From assembly GCA_963920705.1 (NCBI GenBank), contig OY987233.1, positions 930,001 through 994,000 on the forward strand: a stretch of 64,000 bases of DNA, written 5' to 3'. Positions 39,250 to 53,671 of this stretch are shown here, piece by piece. The notes below the pieces were generated by a model that saw only the letters and a program-made list of their open reading frames with translations, was not told the DNA's origin and made no database searches. Source of the stretch: Odiellus spinosus (taxonomy: Eukaryota; Arthropoda; Arachnida; Opiliones; Phalangiidae). The first letter of the stretch is position 1, and every line of letters starts with the position of its first letter. The position numbers were made by a program, and so were the translations under genes.

Positions 39250-41320
39250 TGGGAAATTTGTGGATTTATTCTTGGGAAATTTGTGGATTTATACTTAGGA
39301 AATTCGTGGATTTATATTTGGGAAATTTGTGGATTTATACTTGGGAAATTTGTGGACTTATACTTGGGAAATTTGTGGATTTATACTTAGGAAATTTGTG
39401 GATTTACACTTGGCAAATTTGTGGATCTACACTTGGCAAATTTGTGGATCTACACTTTGCAAATTTGTGGATCTACACTTGGGAAATTTGTGGATCTACA
39501 CTTTGCAAATTTGTGGATCTACACTTGGGAAATTTGTGGATCTACACTTGGGAAATTTGTGGATCTACACTTGGGAAATTTGTGGATCTATAATTTGCAA
39601 ATTTGTGGATATACACTTGGGAAATTTGTGGATCTACACTTGGCAAATTTGTGGATCTACACTTTGTTAATTTGTGGATCTACACTTGGAAAATTTGTGG
39701 ATCTACACTTGGGAAATTTGTGGATCTACACTTGGGAAATTTGTGGATCTACACTTGGGAAAATTGTGGATCTACTCTTGGGAAATTTGTGGATCTACAC
39801 TAGTAAAATTTGTGGATCTACACTTGGGAAATTTGTGGATCTACACTTGGGAAATTTGTGGATCTACACTTGGGAAATTTGTGGATTTATACTTGGGAAA
39901 TTTGTGGATTTATTCTTTTGAAATTTGTGGATTTATACTTATGAAATTTGTGGATTTATATTTTGGAAATTTGTGGATTTATACTTGGGAAATTTGTGGA
40001 CTTATACTTGGGAAATTTGTGGATTTATACTTAGGAAATTTTGTGGATTTACACTTGGCAAATTTGTGGATCTACACTTGGCAAATTTGTGGATCTACAC
40101 TTTGCAAATTTGTGGATCTACACTTGGGAAATTTGTGGATCTACTCTTGCAAATTTGTGGATCTACACTTGGCAATTTTGTGGATCTACACTTGGGAAAT
40201 TTGTGGATCTACACTTGGCAAATTTGTGGGTCTACACTTTGTAAATTTGTGGATCTACACTTGGGAAATTTGTGGATCTACACTAGTAAAATTTGTGGAT
40301 CTACACTTGGAAAATTTATGGATCTACACTTGGGAAATTTGTGGATCTACACTTGCGAAATTTGTGGATCTACACTTGGGAAATTTGTGGATCTACACTT
40401 GGGAAATTTGTGGATCTACACTTGGGAAATTTGTGGATCTACACTTGGAAAATTTGTGGATCTACACTTGGGAAATTTGTGGATCTACACTTGGGAAATT
40501 TGTGGATCTACACTTGGGAAATTTTTGGATCTACACTTGGGAAATTTGTGGATCTACACTTGGGAAATTTTTGGATCTTCACTTGGGAAATTTGTGGATC
40601 TACACTTGGGAAATTTGTGGATCTACACTTGGGAAATTTGTTGATCTACACTTGCGAAATTTGTGGATCTACTCTTGGGAAATTTGTGGATCTACACTAA
40701 AGAAATTTGTGGATCTACACTTGGGAAATTTTTGGATCTTCACTTGGGAAATTTGTGGATCTACACTTGGGAAATTTGTGGATTTATACTTGGGAAATTT
40801 GTGGATTTATACTTGGGAAATTTGTGGATTTATACTTAGGAAATTTGTGGATTTACACTTGGCAAATTTATGGATCTACACTTGGTAAATTTGTGGATCT
40901 ACACTTGGCAAATTTGTGGATCTAAACTTGGCAAATTTGTGGATCTACACTTGGAAAATTTGTGGTACTACACTTGGCAAATTTGTGGATCTACACTTGG
41001 GAAATTTGTGGATCTACACTTGGCAAATTTGTTTATCTACACTTTGCGAATTTGTGGATCTACACTTGGGAAATTTGTGGATCTACACTTGGAAAATTTG
41101 TGGGTCTACACTTGGGAAATTTGTGGATCTACACTTGGGAAATTTTTGGATCTACACTTGGAAAATTTGTGGATCTACACTTGGGAAATTTTTGGATCTA
41201 CACTTGGGAAATTTGTGGATCTACACTTGGGAAATTTGTGGATCTACACTTGGGAAATTTGTGGATCTACTCTTGGGAAATTTGTGGATCTACACTAGGG
41301 AAATTTGTGGATCTACACTA
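39250..41320. repeat. Third, partial copy of the 6,932-bp unit
   Basis: This segment matches 34,727-36,797 at an offset of 4,523 bp and 27,795-29,865 at 11,455 bp. Landmarks include AAATTCGTGG at 39300, SpeI sites 39799 and 40282, and ACTAAAGAAATTTG at 40,696. It was joined at about 39,250 to a 21.7-kb-type flank, so 2,409 bp of the unit is missing relative to a full third copy. Confidence 0.85.
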
Positions 41321-41375
41321 GGGAAATTTGTGGATCTACACTTGGGAAATTTGTGGATCTACACTTGGGAAATTT

Positions 41376-41515
41376 GTGGATCTATACAAAGCAAAATTTG
41401 GATTTATACTTGGAAAATTTGTGGATCTATTCTTGGAAAATTTGGGGATATATGCTTGGAAATTTGTTGACCTATACTTGGGAAATATGTGTATCTATAC
41501 TTGGGATTTTTGTGG
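41376..41515. repeat. Diverged ACAAAG cassette, zero-unit variant (copy 14)
   Basis: ACAAAGCAAAATTTGG starts at 41386. Two CTAGGG monomers precede it in tandem, where other copies have one. Confidence 0.88.
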
Positions 41516-43463
41516 ATCTACACTTGGCAAATTTTTGGATCTACACTTTGCAAATTTGTGTATCTACACTTGGGAAATTTGTGGATCTACACTTGCAAAT
41601 TTGTGGATCTACACTTGGCAAATTTGTGGATCTACACTTGGGAAATTTGTGGATCTACACTTGGGAAATTTGTGGATCTACACTTGGGAAATTTGTGGAT
41701 CTACACTTGGGAAATTTATGGATCTACACTTGGGAAATTTGTGGATCTACACTTGGGAAATTTTTGGATCTACACTTGGGAAATTTGTGGATCTACACTT
41801 GGGAAATTTGTGGATTTATACTTGGGAAATTTGGGGATTTATACTTGGGAAATATGTGTATATATACTTGGGATATTTGTGGATCTACACTTGGCAAATT
41901 TGTGGATCTACACTTGGGAAATTTGTGTATCTACACTTGCAAATTTGAGGATTTACACTTGGCAAATTTGTGGATCTACACTTGGGAAATTTGTGGATCT
42001 ATAATTTGCAAATTTGTGGATATACACTTGGGAAATTTGTGGATCTACACTTGGCAAATTTGTGGATCTACACTTTGTTATTTTGTGGATCTACACTTGG
42101 AAAATTTGTGGATCTACACTTGGGAAATTTGTGGATCTACACTTGGGAAAATTGTGGATCTACTCTTGGGAAATTTGTGGATCTACACTAGTAAAATTTT
42201 TGGATCTACACTTGGGAAATTTGTGGATCTACACTTGGGAAATTTGTGGATCTACACTTGGGAAATTTGTGGATCTACACTTGGGAAATTTGTGGATTTA
42301 TACTTGGGAAATTTGTGGATTTATACTTGTGAAATTTGTGGATTTATAATTGGGAAATTTGTGGATTTATATTTGGGAAATTTGTTGATCTACACTTGGG
42401 AAATTTGTGGATCTACACTTGGGAAATTTGTGGATCTACACTTGGAAAATTTGTGGATCTACACTTGGGAAATTTGTGGATTTATACTTGGAAATTTGTG
42501 GATTTATTCTTGGGAAATTTGTGGATTTATACTTATGAAATTTGTGGATTTATATTTTGGAAATTTTTGGATTTATACTTGGGAAATTTGTGGACTTATA
42601 CTTGGGAAATTTGTGGATTTATACTTAGGAAATTTGTGGATTTACACTTGGCAAATTTGTGGATCTACACTTGGCAAATTTGTGGATCTACACTTGGTAA
42701 TTTTGCGGATCTACACTTGGAAAATTTGTGGATTTACACTTGGGAAATTTGTGGATCTACACTTGGGAAATTTGTGGATTTATACTTGGGAAATTTGTGG
42801 ATTTATACTTGGGAAATTTGTGGATTTATACTTGGGAAATTTGTAGATTTATACTTGGGAAATTTATGGATTTATATTTGGGAAATTTGTTTATTTATAC
42901 TTGGAAAATTTGTGGATTTATACTTGGAAAATTTGTGCATTTATACTTGGGAAATTTGTGGATTTATACTTGGGAAATTTGTGGATTTATACTTAGGAAA
43001 TTTGTGGATTTACACTTGGCAAATTTATGGATCTACACTTGGTAAATTTGTGGATCTACACTTGGCAAATTTGTGGATCTAAACTTGGCAAATTTGTGGA
43101 TCTACACTTGGAAAATTTGTGGTACTACACTTGGCAAATTTGTGGATCTACACTTGGGAAATTTGTGGATCTACACTTGGCAAATTTGTTTATCTACACT
43201 TTGCGAATTTGTGGATCTACACTTGGGAAATTTGTGGATCTACACTTTTAAAATTTGTGGGTCTACACTTGGGAAATTTGTGGATCTACACTTGGGAAAT
43301 TTTTGGATCTACACTTGGGAAATTTGTGGATCTACACTTGGGAAATTTGTGGATCGACACTTGGGAAATTTGTGGATCTACTCTTGGGAAATTTGTGGAT
43401 CTACACTAGGGAAATTTGTGGATCTACACTTGGGAAATTTGTGGATCTACACTTGGGAAATTT

Positions 43464-43603
43464 GTGGATCTATACAAAGCAAAATTTGGATTTATACTTG
43501 GAAAATTTGTGGATCTATTCTTGGAAAATTTGGGGATATATGCTTGGAAATTTGTTGACCTATACTTGGGAAATATGTGTATCTATACTTGGGATTTTTG
43601 TGG
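43464..43603. repeat. Diverged ACAAAG cassette, zero-unit variant (copy 15)
   Basis: ACAAAGCAAAATTTGG starts at 43474, 22,130 bp from copy 9. GGATCGACAC lies upstream at 43,351. It is the last zero-unit cassette; those further right are of the other two variants. Confidence 0.88.
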
Positions 43604-46600
43604 ATCTACACTTGGCAAATTTGTGGATCTACACTTTGCAAATTTGTGTATCTACACTTGGGAAATTTGTGGATCTACACTTGCAAATTTGTGGATCTAC
43701 ACTTGGCAAATTTATGGATCTACACTTGGGAAATTTGTGGATCTACACTTGGGAAATTTGTGGATCTAGACTTGGGAAATTTGTGGATCTACACTTGGGA
43801 AATTTATGGATCTACACTTGGGAAATTTGTGGATCTACACTTGGGAAATTTGTGGATCTACACTTGGGAAATTTTTGGATCTACACTTGGGAAATTTGTG
43901 GATCTACACTTGGGAAATTTGTGGATTTATACTTGGGAAATTTGGGGATTTATACTTGGGAAATATGTGTATATATACTTGGGATTTTTGTGGATCTACA
44001 CTTGGCAAATTTGTGGATCTACACTTTGCAAATTTGTGGATCTACACTTGGGAAATTTGTGTATCTACACTTGCAAATTTGAGGATTTACACTTGGCAAA
44101 TTTGTGGATCTATTCTTTGCAAATTTGTGTATCTACACTTGGGAAATTTGTGGATCTACACTTGGGAAATTTGTGGATCTACACTTGGGAAATTTGTGGA
44201 TCTACACTTGGGAAATTTGTGGATCTACACTTGGGAAATTTGTGGATCTACACTTGGGAAATTTGTGGATCTACACTTGGGAAATTTGTGGATCTACACT
44301 TGGGAAATTTGTGGATCTACACTTGGGAAATTTGTGGATCTACACTTGGGAAATTTGTGGATCTATAATTTGCAAATTTGTGGATATACACTTGGGAAAT
44401 TTGTGGATCTACACTTGGCAAATTTGTGGATCTACACTTTGTTATTTTGTGGATCTACACTTGGAAAATTTGTGGATCTACACTTGGGAAATTTGTGGAT
44501 CTACACTTGGGAAATTTGTGGATCTACACTTGGGAAAATTGTGGATCTACTCTTGGGAAATTTGTGGATCTACACTAGTAAAATTTGTGGATCTACACTT
44601 GGGAAATTTGTGGATCTACACTTGGGAAATTTGTGGATCTACACTTGGGAAATTTGTGGATTTATACTTGGGAAATTTGTGGATTTATACTTGTGAAATT
44701 TGTGGATTTATAATTGGGAAATTTGTGGATTTATATTTGGGAAATTTGTGGATCTACACTTGGGAAATTTGTGGATCTACACTTGGAAAATTTGTGGATC
44801 TACACTTGGGAAATTTGTGGATTTATACTTGGAAATTTGTGGATTTATTCTTGGGAAATTTGTGGATTTATACTTATGAAATTTGTGGATTTATATTTTG
44901 GAAATTTTTGGATTTATACTTGGGAAATTTGTGGACTTATACTTGGGAAATTTGTGGATTTATACTTAGGAAATTTGTGGATTTACACTTGGCAAATTTT
45001 TGGATCTACACTTGGCAAATTTGTGGATCTACACTTGGAAAATTTTTGGATCTACACTTGGGAAATTTGTGGATCTACACTTGGAAAATTTGTGGATCTA
45101 CACTTGGGAAATTTGTGGATCTACACTTGGGAAAATTGTGGATCTGCTCTTGGGAAATTTGTGGATCTACACTAGTAAAATTTGTGGATCTACACTTGGG
45201 AAATTTGTGGATCTACACTTGGGAAATTTGTTATTCTACACTTAGGAAATTTGTTTATTTATACTTGGGAAATTTGGGGATTTACACTTGGCAAATTTGT
45301 GGATCTACACTTGGCAAATTTGTGGATCTACACTTGGCAAATTTGTGGATCTACACTTTGCAAATTTGTGGATATACACTTGGGAAATTTGTGGATCTAC
45401 ACTTGGCAAATTTGTGGGTCTACACTTTGTAAATTTGTGGATCTACACTTGGAAAATTTGTGGATCTACACTTGGGAAATTTGTGGATCTACACTTGGGA
45501 AATTTGTGGATCTACACTTGGGAAAATTGTGGATCTACTCTTGGGAAATTTGTGGATCTACACTAGTAAAATTTGTGGATCTACACTTGGGAAATTTGTG
45601 GATCTACACTTGGGAAATTTGTGGATCTACACTTGGGAAATTTGTGGATTTATACTTGGCAAATTTGGGGATTTATACTTGGGAAATTTGTGGATTTATA
45701 CTTGTGAAATTTGTGGATTTATAATTGGGAAATTTGATAATTTATATTTGGGAAATTTGTGGATCTACACTTGGGAAATTTGTGGATCTACACTTGGGAA
45801 ATGTGTGGATCTACACTTGGAAAATTTATGGATCTACACTTGGGAAATTTGTGGATCTACACTTGCGAAATTTGTGGATCTACACTTGGGAAATTTGTGG
45901 ATCTACACTTGGGAAATTTGTGGATTTATACTTGGGAAATTTGTGGATTTATACTTGGAAATTTGTGGATTTATTCTTGGGAAATTTGTGGATTTATACT
46001 TAGGAAATTTGTGGATTTATATTTGGGAAATTTGTGGATCTACACTTGGGAAATTTGTGGATCTACTCTTGCAAATTTGTGGATCTACACTTGGCAAATT
46101 TGTGGATCTACACTTTGCAAATTTGTGGATCTACACTTGGGAAATTTGTGGATCTACACTTGGGAAAATTGTGGATCTACTCTTGGGAAATTTGTGGATC
46201 TACACTAGTAAAATTTGTGGATCTACACTTGGGAAATTTGTGGATCTACACTTGGGAAATTTGTGGATCTACACTTGGGAAATTTGTGGATTTATACTTG
46301 GCAAATTTGGGGATTTATACTTGGGAAATTTGTGGATTTATACTTGTGAAATTTGTGGATTTATAATTGGGAAATTTGTGAATTTATATTTGGGAAATTT
46401 GTGGATCTACACTTGGGAAATTTGTGGATCTACACTTGGGAAATGTGTGGATCTACACTTGGAAAATTTGTGGATCTACACTTGGGAAATTTGTGGATCT
46501 ACACTTGGGAAATTTGTGGATCTACACTTGCGAAATTTGTGGATCTACACTTGGGAAATTTGTGGATCTACACTTGGGAAATTTGTGGATTTATACTTGG

Positions 46601-49600
46601 GAAATTTGTGGATTTATACTTGGAAATTTGTGGATTTATTCTTGGGAAATTTGTGGATTTATACTTAGGAAATTTGTAGATTTATATTTGGGAAATTTGT
46701 GGATTTATACTTGGGAAATTTGTGGACTTATACTTGGGAAATTTGTGGATTTATACTTAGGAAATTTGTGGATTTACACTTGGCAAATTTGTTGATCTAC
46801 ACTTGGCAAATTTGTGGATCTACACTTTGCAAATTTGTGGATCTACACTTGGGAAATTTGTGGATCTACACTTTGCAAATTTGTGGATCTACACTTGGGA
46901 AATTTGTGGATCTACACTTGGGAAATTTGTGGATCTACACTTGGGAAATTTGTGGATCTATAATTTGCAAATTTGTGGATATACACTTGGGAAATTTGTG
47001 GATCTACACTTGGCAAATTTGTGGATCTACACTTTGTTAATTTGTGGATCTACACTTGGAAAATTTGTGGATCTACACTTGGGAAATTTGTGGATCTACA
47101 CTTGGGAAATTTGTGGATCTACACTTGGGAAAATTGTGGATCTACTCTTGGGAAATTTGTGGATCTACACTAGTAAAATTTGTGGATCTACACTTGGAAA
47201 ATTTATGGATCTACACTTGGGAAATTTGTGGATCTACACTTGCGAAATTTGTGGATCTACACTTGGGAAATTTGTGGATCTACACTTGGGAAATTTGTGG
47301 ATCTACACTTGGGAAATTTGTGGATTTATACTTGGGAAATTTGTGGATTTATACTTGGAAATTTGTGGATTTATTCTTGGGAAATTTGTGGATTTATACT
47401 TAGGAAATTTGTGGATTTATATTTGGGAAATTTGTGGATTTATACTTGGGAAATTTGTGGACTTATACTTGGGAAATTTGTGGATTTATACTTAGGAAAT
47501 TTGTGGATTTACACTTGCAAATTTGTGGATCTACACTTGGCAAATTTGTGGATCTACACTTTGCAAATTTGTGGATCTACACTTGGGAAATTTGTGGATC
47601 TACACTTGGGAAAATTGTGGATCTACTCTTGGGAAATTTGTGGATCTACACTAGTAAAATTTGTGGATCTACACTTGGGAAATATGTGGATCTACACTTG
47701 GGAAATTTGTGGATCTACACTTGGGAAATTTGTGGATTTATACTTTTCAAATTTGGGGATTTATACTTGGGAAATTTGTGGATTTATACTTGTGAAATTT
47801 GTGGATTTATAATTGGGAAATTTGTGAATTTATATTTGGGAAATTTGTGGATCTACACTTGGGAAATTTGTGGATCTACACTTGGGAAATGTGTGGATCT
47901 ACACTTGGAAAATTTGTGGATCTACACTTGGGAAATTTGTGGATCTACACTTGGGAAATTTGTGGATCTACACTTGCGAAATTTGTGGATCTACACTTGG
48001 GAAATTTGTGGATCTACACTTGGGAAATTTGTGGATTTATACTTGGGAAATTTGTGGATTTATACTTGGAAATTTGTGGATTTATTCTTGGGAAATTTGT
48101 GGATTTATACTTAGGAAATTTGTAGATTTATATTTGGGAAATTTGTGGATTTATACTTGGGAAATTTGTGGACTTATACTTGGGAAATTTGTGGATTTAT
48201 ACTTAGGAAATTTGTGGATTTACACTTGGCAAATTTGTGGATCTACACTTGGCAAATTTGTGGATCTACACTTTGCAAATTTGTGGATCTACACTTGGGA
48301 AATTTGTGGATCTACACTTTGCAAATTTGTGGATCTACACTTGGGAAATTTGTGGATCTACACTTGGGAAATTTGTGGATCTACACTTGGGAAATTTGTG
48401 GATCTATAATTTGCAAATTTGTGGATATACACTTGGGAAATTTGTGGATCTACACTTGGCAAATTTGTGGATCTACACTTTGTTAATTTGTGGATCTACA
48501 CTTGGAAAATTTGTGGATCTACACTTGGGAAATTTGTGGATCTACACTTGGGAAATTTGTGGATCTACACTTGGGAAAATTGTGGATCTACTCTTGGGAA
48601 ATTTGTGGATCTACACTAGTAAAATTTGTGGATCTACACTTGGGAAATTTGTGGATCTACACTTGGGAAATTTGTGGATCTACACTTGGGAAATTTGTGG
48701 ATTTATACTTGGCAAATTTGGGGATTTATACTTGGGAAATTTGTGGATTTATACTTGTGAAATTTGTGGATTTATAATTGGGAAATTTGATAATTTATAT
48801 TTGGGAAATTTGTGGATCTACACTTGGGAAATGTGTGGATCTACACTTGGAAAATTTGTGGATCTACACTTGGGAAATTTGTGGATCTACACTTGGGAAA
48901 TTTGTGGATTTATACTTGGGAAATTTGTGGATTTATACTTGGAAATTTGTGGATTTATTCTTGGGAAATTTGTGGATTTATACTTAGGAAATTTGTGGAT
49001 TTATATTTGGGAAATTTGTGGATTTATACTTGGGAAATTTGTGGACTTATACTTGGGAAATTTGTGGATTTATACTTAGGAAATTTGTGGATTTACACTT
49101 GGCAAATTTGTGGATCTACACTTGGGAAATTTGTGGATCTACTCTTGCAAATTTGTGGATCTACACTTGGCAAATTTGTGGATCTACACTTTGCAAATTT
49201 GTGGATATACACTTGGGAAATTTGTGGATCTACACTTGGCAAATTTGTGGGTCTACACTTTGTAAATTTGTGGATCTACACTTGGGAAATTTGTGGATCT
49301 ACACTTGGGAAATTTTTGGATCTACACTTGGGAAATTTGTGGATCTACTCTTGGGAAATTTGTATATCTACACTAGGGAAATTTGTGGATTTATAATTGG
49401 GAAATTTGTGGATTTATATTTGGGAAATTTGTGGATCTACACTTGGGAAATTTGTGGATCTACACTTGGGAAATTTGTGGATCTACACTTGGGAAATTTG
49501 TGGATCTACACTTGGGAAATTTGTGGATCTACACTTGGGAAATTTGTGGATTTATACTTGGGAAATTTGTTGATTTATTCTTGGGAAATTTGTGGATTTA

Positions 49601-51634
49601 TAATTGGGAAATTTGTGGATTTATATTTGGGAAATTTGTGGATCTACACTTGGGAAATTTGTGGATCTACACTTGGAAAATTTGTGGATCTACACTTGGG
49701 AAATTTGTGGATCTACACTTGCGAAATTTGTGGATCTACACTTGGGAAATTTGTGGATCTACACTTGGGAAATTTGTGGATTTATACTTGGGAAATTTGT
49801 GGATTTATACTTGGGAAATTTGTGGATCTACACTTGGGAAATTTGTGGTTCTACTCTTGCAAATTTGTGGATCTACACTTTGCAAATTTGTGGATATACA
49901 CTTGGGAAATTTGTGGATCTACACTTGGCAAATTTGTGGGTCTACACTTGGGAAATTTGTGGATCTACACTTGGGAAATTTGTGGATCTACACTTGGGAA
50001 ATTTGTGGATCTACACTTGGGAAATTTTTGGATCTACATTTGGGAAATTTGGGGATCTACACTTGGGAAATTTGTGGATTTATACTTGGCAAATTTTGGG
50101 ATTTATACTTGGGAAATTTGTGGATTTATACTTGGGAAATTTGTGGATTTATAATTGGGAAATTTGTGGATTTATAATTGGGATATTTGTGGATTTATAT
50201 TTGGGAAATTTGTGGATCTACACTTGGCAAATTTGTGGATCTACATTTGGGAAATTTGTGGATCTACTCTTGCCAATTTGTGGATCTACACTTGGCAAAT
50301 TTGTGGATCTACACTTTGCAAATTTGTGGATATACACTTGGGAAATTTGTGGATCTACACTTGGCAAATTTGTGGGTCTACACTTTGCAAATTTGTGGAT
50401 CTACACTTGGGAAATTTGTGGATCTACACTTGGGAAATTTTTGGATCTACACTTGGGAAATTTGTGGATCTAAACTTGGGAAATTTGTGGATCTACACTT
50501 GGGAAATTTGTGGATTTATACTTGGGAAATTTGTTGATTTATTCTTGGGAAATTTGTGGATTTATAATTGGGAAATTTGTGGATTTATATTTGGGAAATT
50601 TGTGGATCTACACTTGGGAAATTTGTGGATCTACACTTGGAAAATTTGTGGATCTACACTTGCGAAATTTGTGGATCTACACTTGGGAAATTTGTGGATC
50701 TACACTTGGGAAATTTGTGGATTTATACTTGGGAAATTTGTGGATTTATACTTGGGAAATTTGTGGATTTATTCTTGGGAAATTTGTGGATTTATACTTA
50801 GGAAATTTGTGGATTTATATTTGGGAAATTTGTGGATTTATACTTGGGAAATTTGTGGATCTACACTTGGGAAATTTGTGGTTCTACTCTTGCAAATTTG
50901 TGGATCTACACTTTGCAAATTTGTGGATATACACTTGGGAAATTTGTGGATCTACACTTGGGAAATTTGTGGATCTACACTTGGGAAATTTGTGGATCTA
51001 CACTTGGGAAATTTTTGGATCTACATTTGGGAAATTTGGGGATCTACACTTGGGAAATTTGTGGATTTATACTTGGCAAATTTTGGGATTTATACTTGGG
51101 AAATTTGTGGATTTATACTTGGGAAATTTGTGGATTTATAATTGGGAAATTTGTGGATTTATAATTGGGATATTTGTGGATTTATATTTGGGAAATTTGT
51201 GGATCTACACTTGGCAAATTTGTGGATCTACACTTGGGAAATTTGTGGATCTACTCTTGCCAATTTGTGGATCTACACTTGGCAAATTTGTGGATCTACA
51301 CTTTGCAAATTTGTGGATATACACTTGGGAAATTTGTGGATCTACACTTGGCAAATTTGTGGGTCTACACTTTGCAAATTTGTGGATCTACACTTGGGAA
51401 ATTTGTGGATCTACACTTGGGAAATTTTTGGATCTACACTTGGGAAATTTGTGGATCTAAACTTGGGAAATTTTTGGATCTAAACTTGGGAAATTTTTGG
51501 ATCTACACTTGGGAAATTTTAGGATCTACACTAGGGAAATTTGTGGATCTACACTTGGGAAATATGTGGATCTACTCTTGGGAAATTTGTGGATCTACAC
51601 TTGGGAAATTTGTGGATCTACACTTGGGAAATTT

Positions 51635-51808
51635 GTGGATCTATACAAAGGGAAATTTGTGGATCTATACAAAGGGAAATTTGTGGATCTATACAAAGCA
51701 AAATTTGGATCTATACTTGGAAAATTTGTGGATTTATTCTTATAAAATTTTAGGATATATGCTTGGAAATTTGTTGATCTATACTTGTTAAATATGTGTA
51801 TCTACACT
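51635..51808. repeat. Diverged ACAAAG cassette, two-unit variant (copy 16)
   Basis: ACAAAGCAAAATTTGG starts at 51693. The cassette matches copy 1 at 8,435, including TTATAAAATTTTAGG. The offset is 43,200 bp here but 43,223 bp just upstream, because one class A monomer is missing before the cassette. Confidence 0.88.
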
Positions 51809-51879
51809 TGGGAAATTTGTGGATCTACACTTGCGAAATTTGTGGATCTACACTTGGGAAATTTGTGGATCTACACTTG

Positions 51880-52775
51880 GGAAATTTTCGGATTTATACT
51901 TGGGAAATTTGTGTATTTATACTTGGGAAATTTGTGGATTTATGCTTAGGAAATTTGTGGATTTATACTTAGGAAATTTGTGGATTTATATTTGGGAGAT
52001 TTTTGGATTTATACTTGGGAAATTTGTGGACTTATACTTGGGAAATTTGTGGATTTACACTTGGCAAATTTGTGGATCTACACTTGGCAAATTTGTGGAT
52101 CTACACTTGGCTAATTTGTGGATCTACACTTGGGAAATTTGTGGATCTACACTTGGGAAATTTGTGGAACTACACTTGGAAAATTTGTGGATCTACACTT
52201 GGGAAATTTGTGGATCTACTCTTGGGAAATTTGTGGATCTACTCTTGGGAAATTTGTGGATCTACACTAGGGAAATTTGTGGATCTACACTTGGGAAATT
52301 TGTGGATCTCACTTGGGAAATTTGGGGATTTATACTTGGGAAATTTGTGGATTTATACTTGGGAAATTTGTGGATTTATAATTGGGAAATTTGTGGATTT
52401 ATATTTGGGAAATTTGTGGATCTACACTTGGGAAATTTGTGGATCTACACTTGGGAAATTTGTGGATCTACACTTGGGAAATTTGTGGATCTACACTTGG
52501 GAAATTTTTGGATCTACACTTGGGAAATTTGTGGATCTACACTTGGGAAATTTGTGGATCTACACTTGGGAAATTTTTGGATCTTCACTTGGGAAATTTG
52601 TGGATCTAAACTTGGGAAATTTGTGGATCTACACTTGGGAAATTTGTGGATCTACACTTGGGAAATTTGTGGATCTACTCTTGGGAAATTTGTGGATTTA
52701 TTCTTGGGAAATTTGTGGATTTATAATTGGGAAATTTGTGGATTTATATTTGGGAAATTTGTGGATCTACACTTG
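51880..52775. repeat. 896-bp tandem duplication, first copy
   Basis: This copy matches the next unit at 896 bp (39 monomers minus 1). AAATTTTCGG (about 51,882 and 52,778), GGGAGATTTTTGG, GGATCTCACTTGGG and GGATCTTCAC all recur. GGATCTCAC belongs to a monomer shortened by two bases. Edges are good to about one monomer. Confidence 0.85.
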
Positions 52776-53671
52776 GGAAATTTTCGGATTTATACTTGGG
52801 AAATTTGTGTATTTATACTTGGGAAATTTGTGGATTTATGCTTAGGAAATTTGTGGATTTATACTTAGGAAATTTGTGGATTTATATTTGGGAGATTTTT
52901 GGATTTATACTTGGGAAATTTGTGGACTTATACTTGGGAAATTTGTGGATTTACACTTGGCAAATTTGTGGATCTACACTTGGCAAATTTGTGGATCTAC
53001 ACTTGGCAAATTTGTGGATCTACACTTGGGAAATTTGTGGATCTACACTTGGGAAATTTGTGGAACTACACTTGGAAAATTTGTGGATCTACACTTGGGA
53101 AATTTGTGGATCTACTCTTGGGAAATTTGTGGATCTACTCTTGGGAAATTTGTGGATCTACACTAGGGAAATTTGTGGATCTACACTTGGGAAATTTGTG
53201 GATCTCACTTGGGAAATTTGGGGATTTATACTTGGGAAATTTGTGGATTTATACTTGGGAAATTTGTGGATTTATAATTGGGAAATTTGTGGATTTATAT
53301 TTGGGAAATTTGTGGATCTACACTTGGGAAATTTGTGGATCTACACTTGGGAAATTTGTGGATCTACACTTGGGAAATTTGTGGATCTACACTTGGGAAA
53401 TTTTTGGATCTACACTTGGGAAATTTGTGGATCTACACTTGGGAAATTTGTGGATCTACACTTGGGAAATTTTTGGATCTTCACTTGGGAAATTTGTGGA
53501 TCTAAACTTGGGAAATTTGTGGATCTACACTTGGGAAATTTGTGGATCTACACTTGGGAAATTTGTGGATCTACTCTTGGGAAATTTGTGGATTTATTCT
53601 TGGGAAATTTGTGGATTTATAATTGGGAAATTTGTGGATTTATATTTGGGAAATTTGTGGATCTACACTTG
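52776..53671. repeat. 896-bp tandem duplication, second copy
   Basis: This is the second copy of the 896-bp unit. One base difference is CTTGGCTAATTTG near 52,110 in the first copy versus CTTGGCAAATTTG here. After this unit the sequence returns to Y-type order. Confidence 0.85.

Larger units (their letters stand above)
20057..48700. repeat. Domain X-mid: SpeI-bearing HORs with zero-unit cassettes
   Basis: I located 28 ACTAGT sites, from 20057 to 48615. Spacings of 965, 803, 482-483 and 642 bp recur in repeated order. Class A and B blocks alternate as in X-left. The domain is a mosaic of a 6,932-bp tandem duplication at 25.3-39.1 kb and flanks that are copies of each other at about 22-kb offset. 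Confidence 0.85.
40400..48710. repeat. Right partner of the 22-23 kb offset segmental duplication
   Basis: This segment is homologous to 17.4-26.67 kb. It has one extra CTAGGG monomer near 41.3 kb, lacks the second 870-bp unit, has lost about five monomers at 45.1-45.4 kb in two steps (offset changes of 23 and 91 bp), and gained one near 47.3 kb. Base differences are sparse: CTAGTAAAATTTTTGG at 42,189 versus CTAGTAAAATTTGTGG, and TTTTCAAATTTGGGG near 47,744 versus TTGGCAAATTTGGGG. The match ends near 48,710, where TTGGG becomes TTGGC. Confidence 0.82.
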
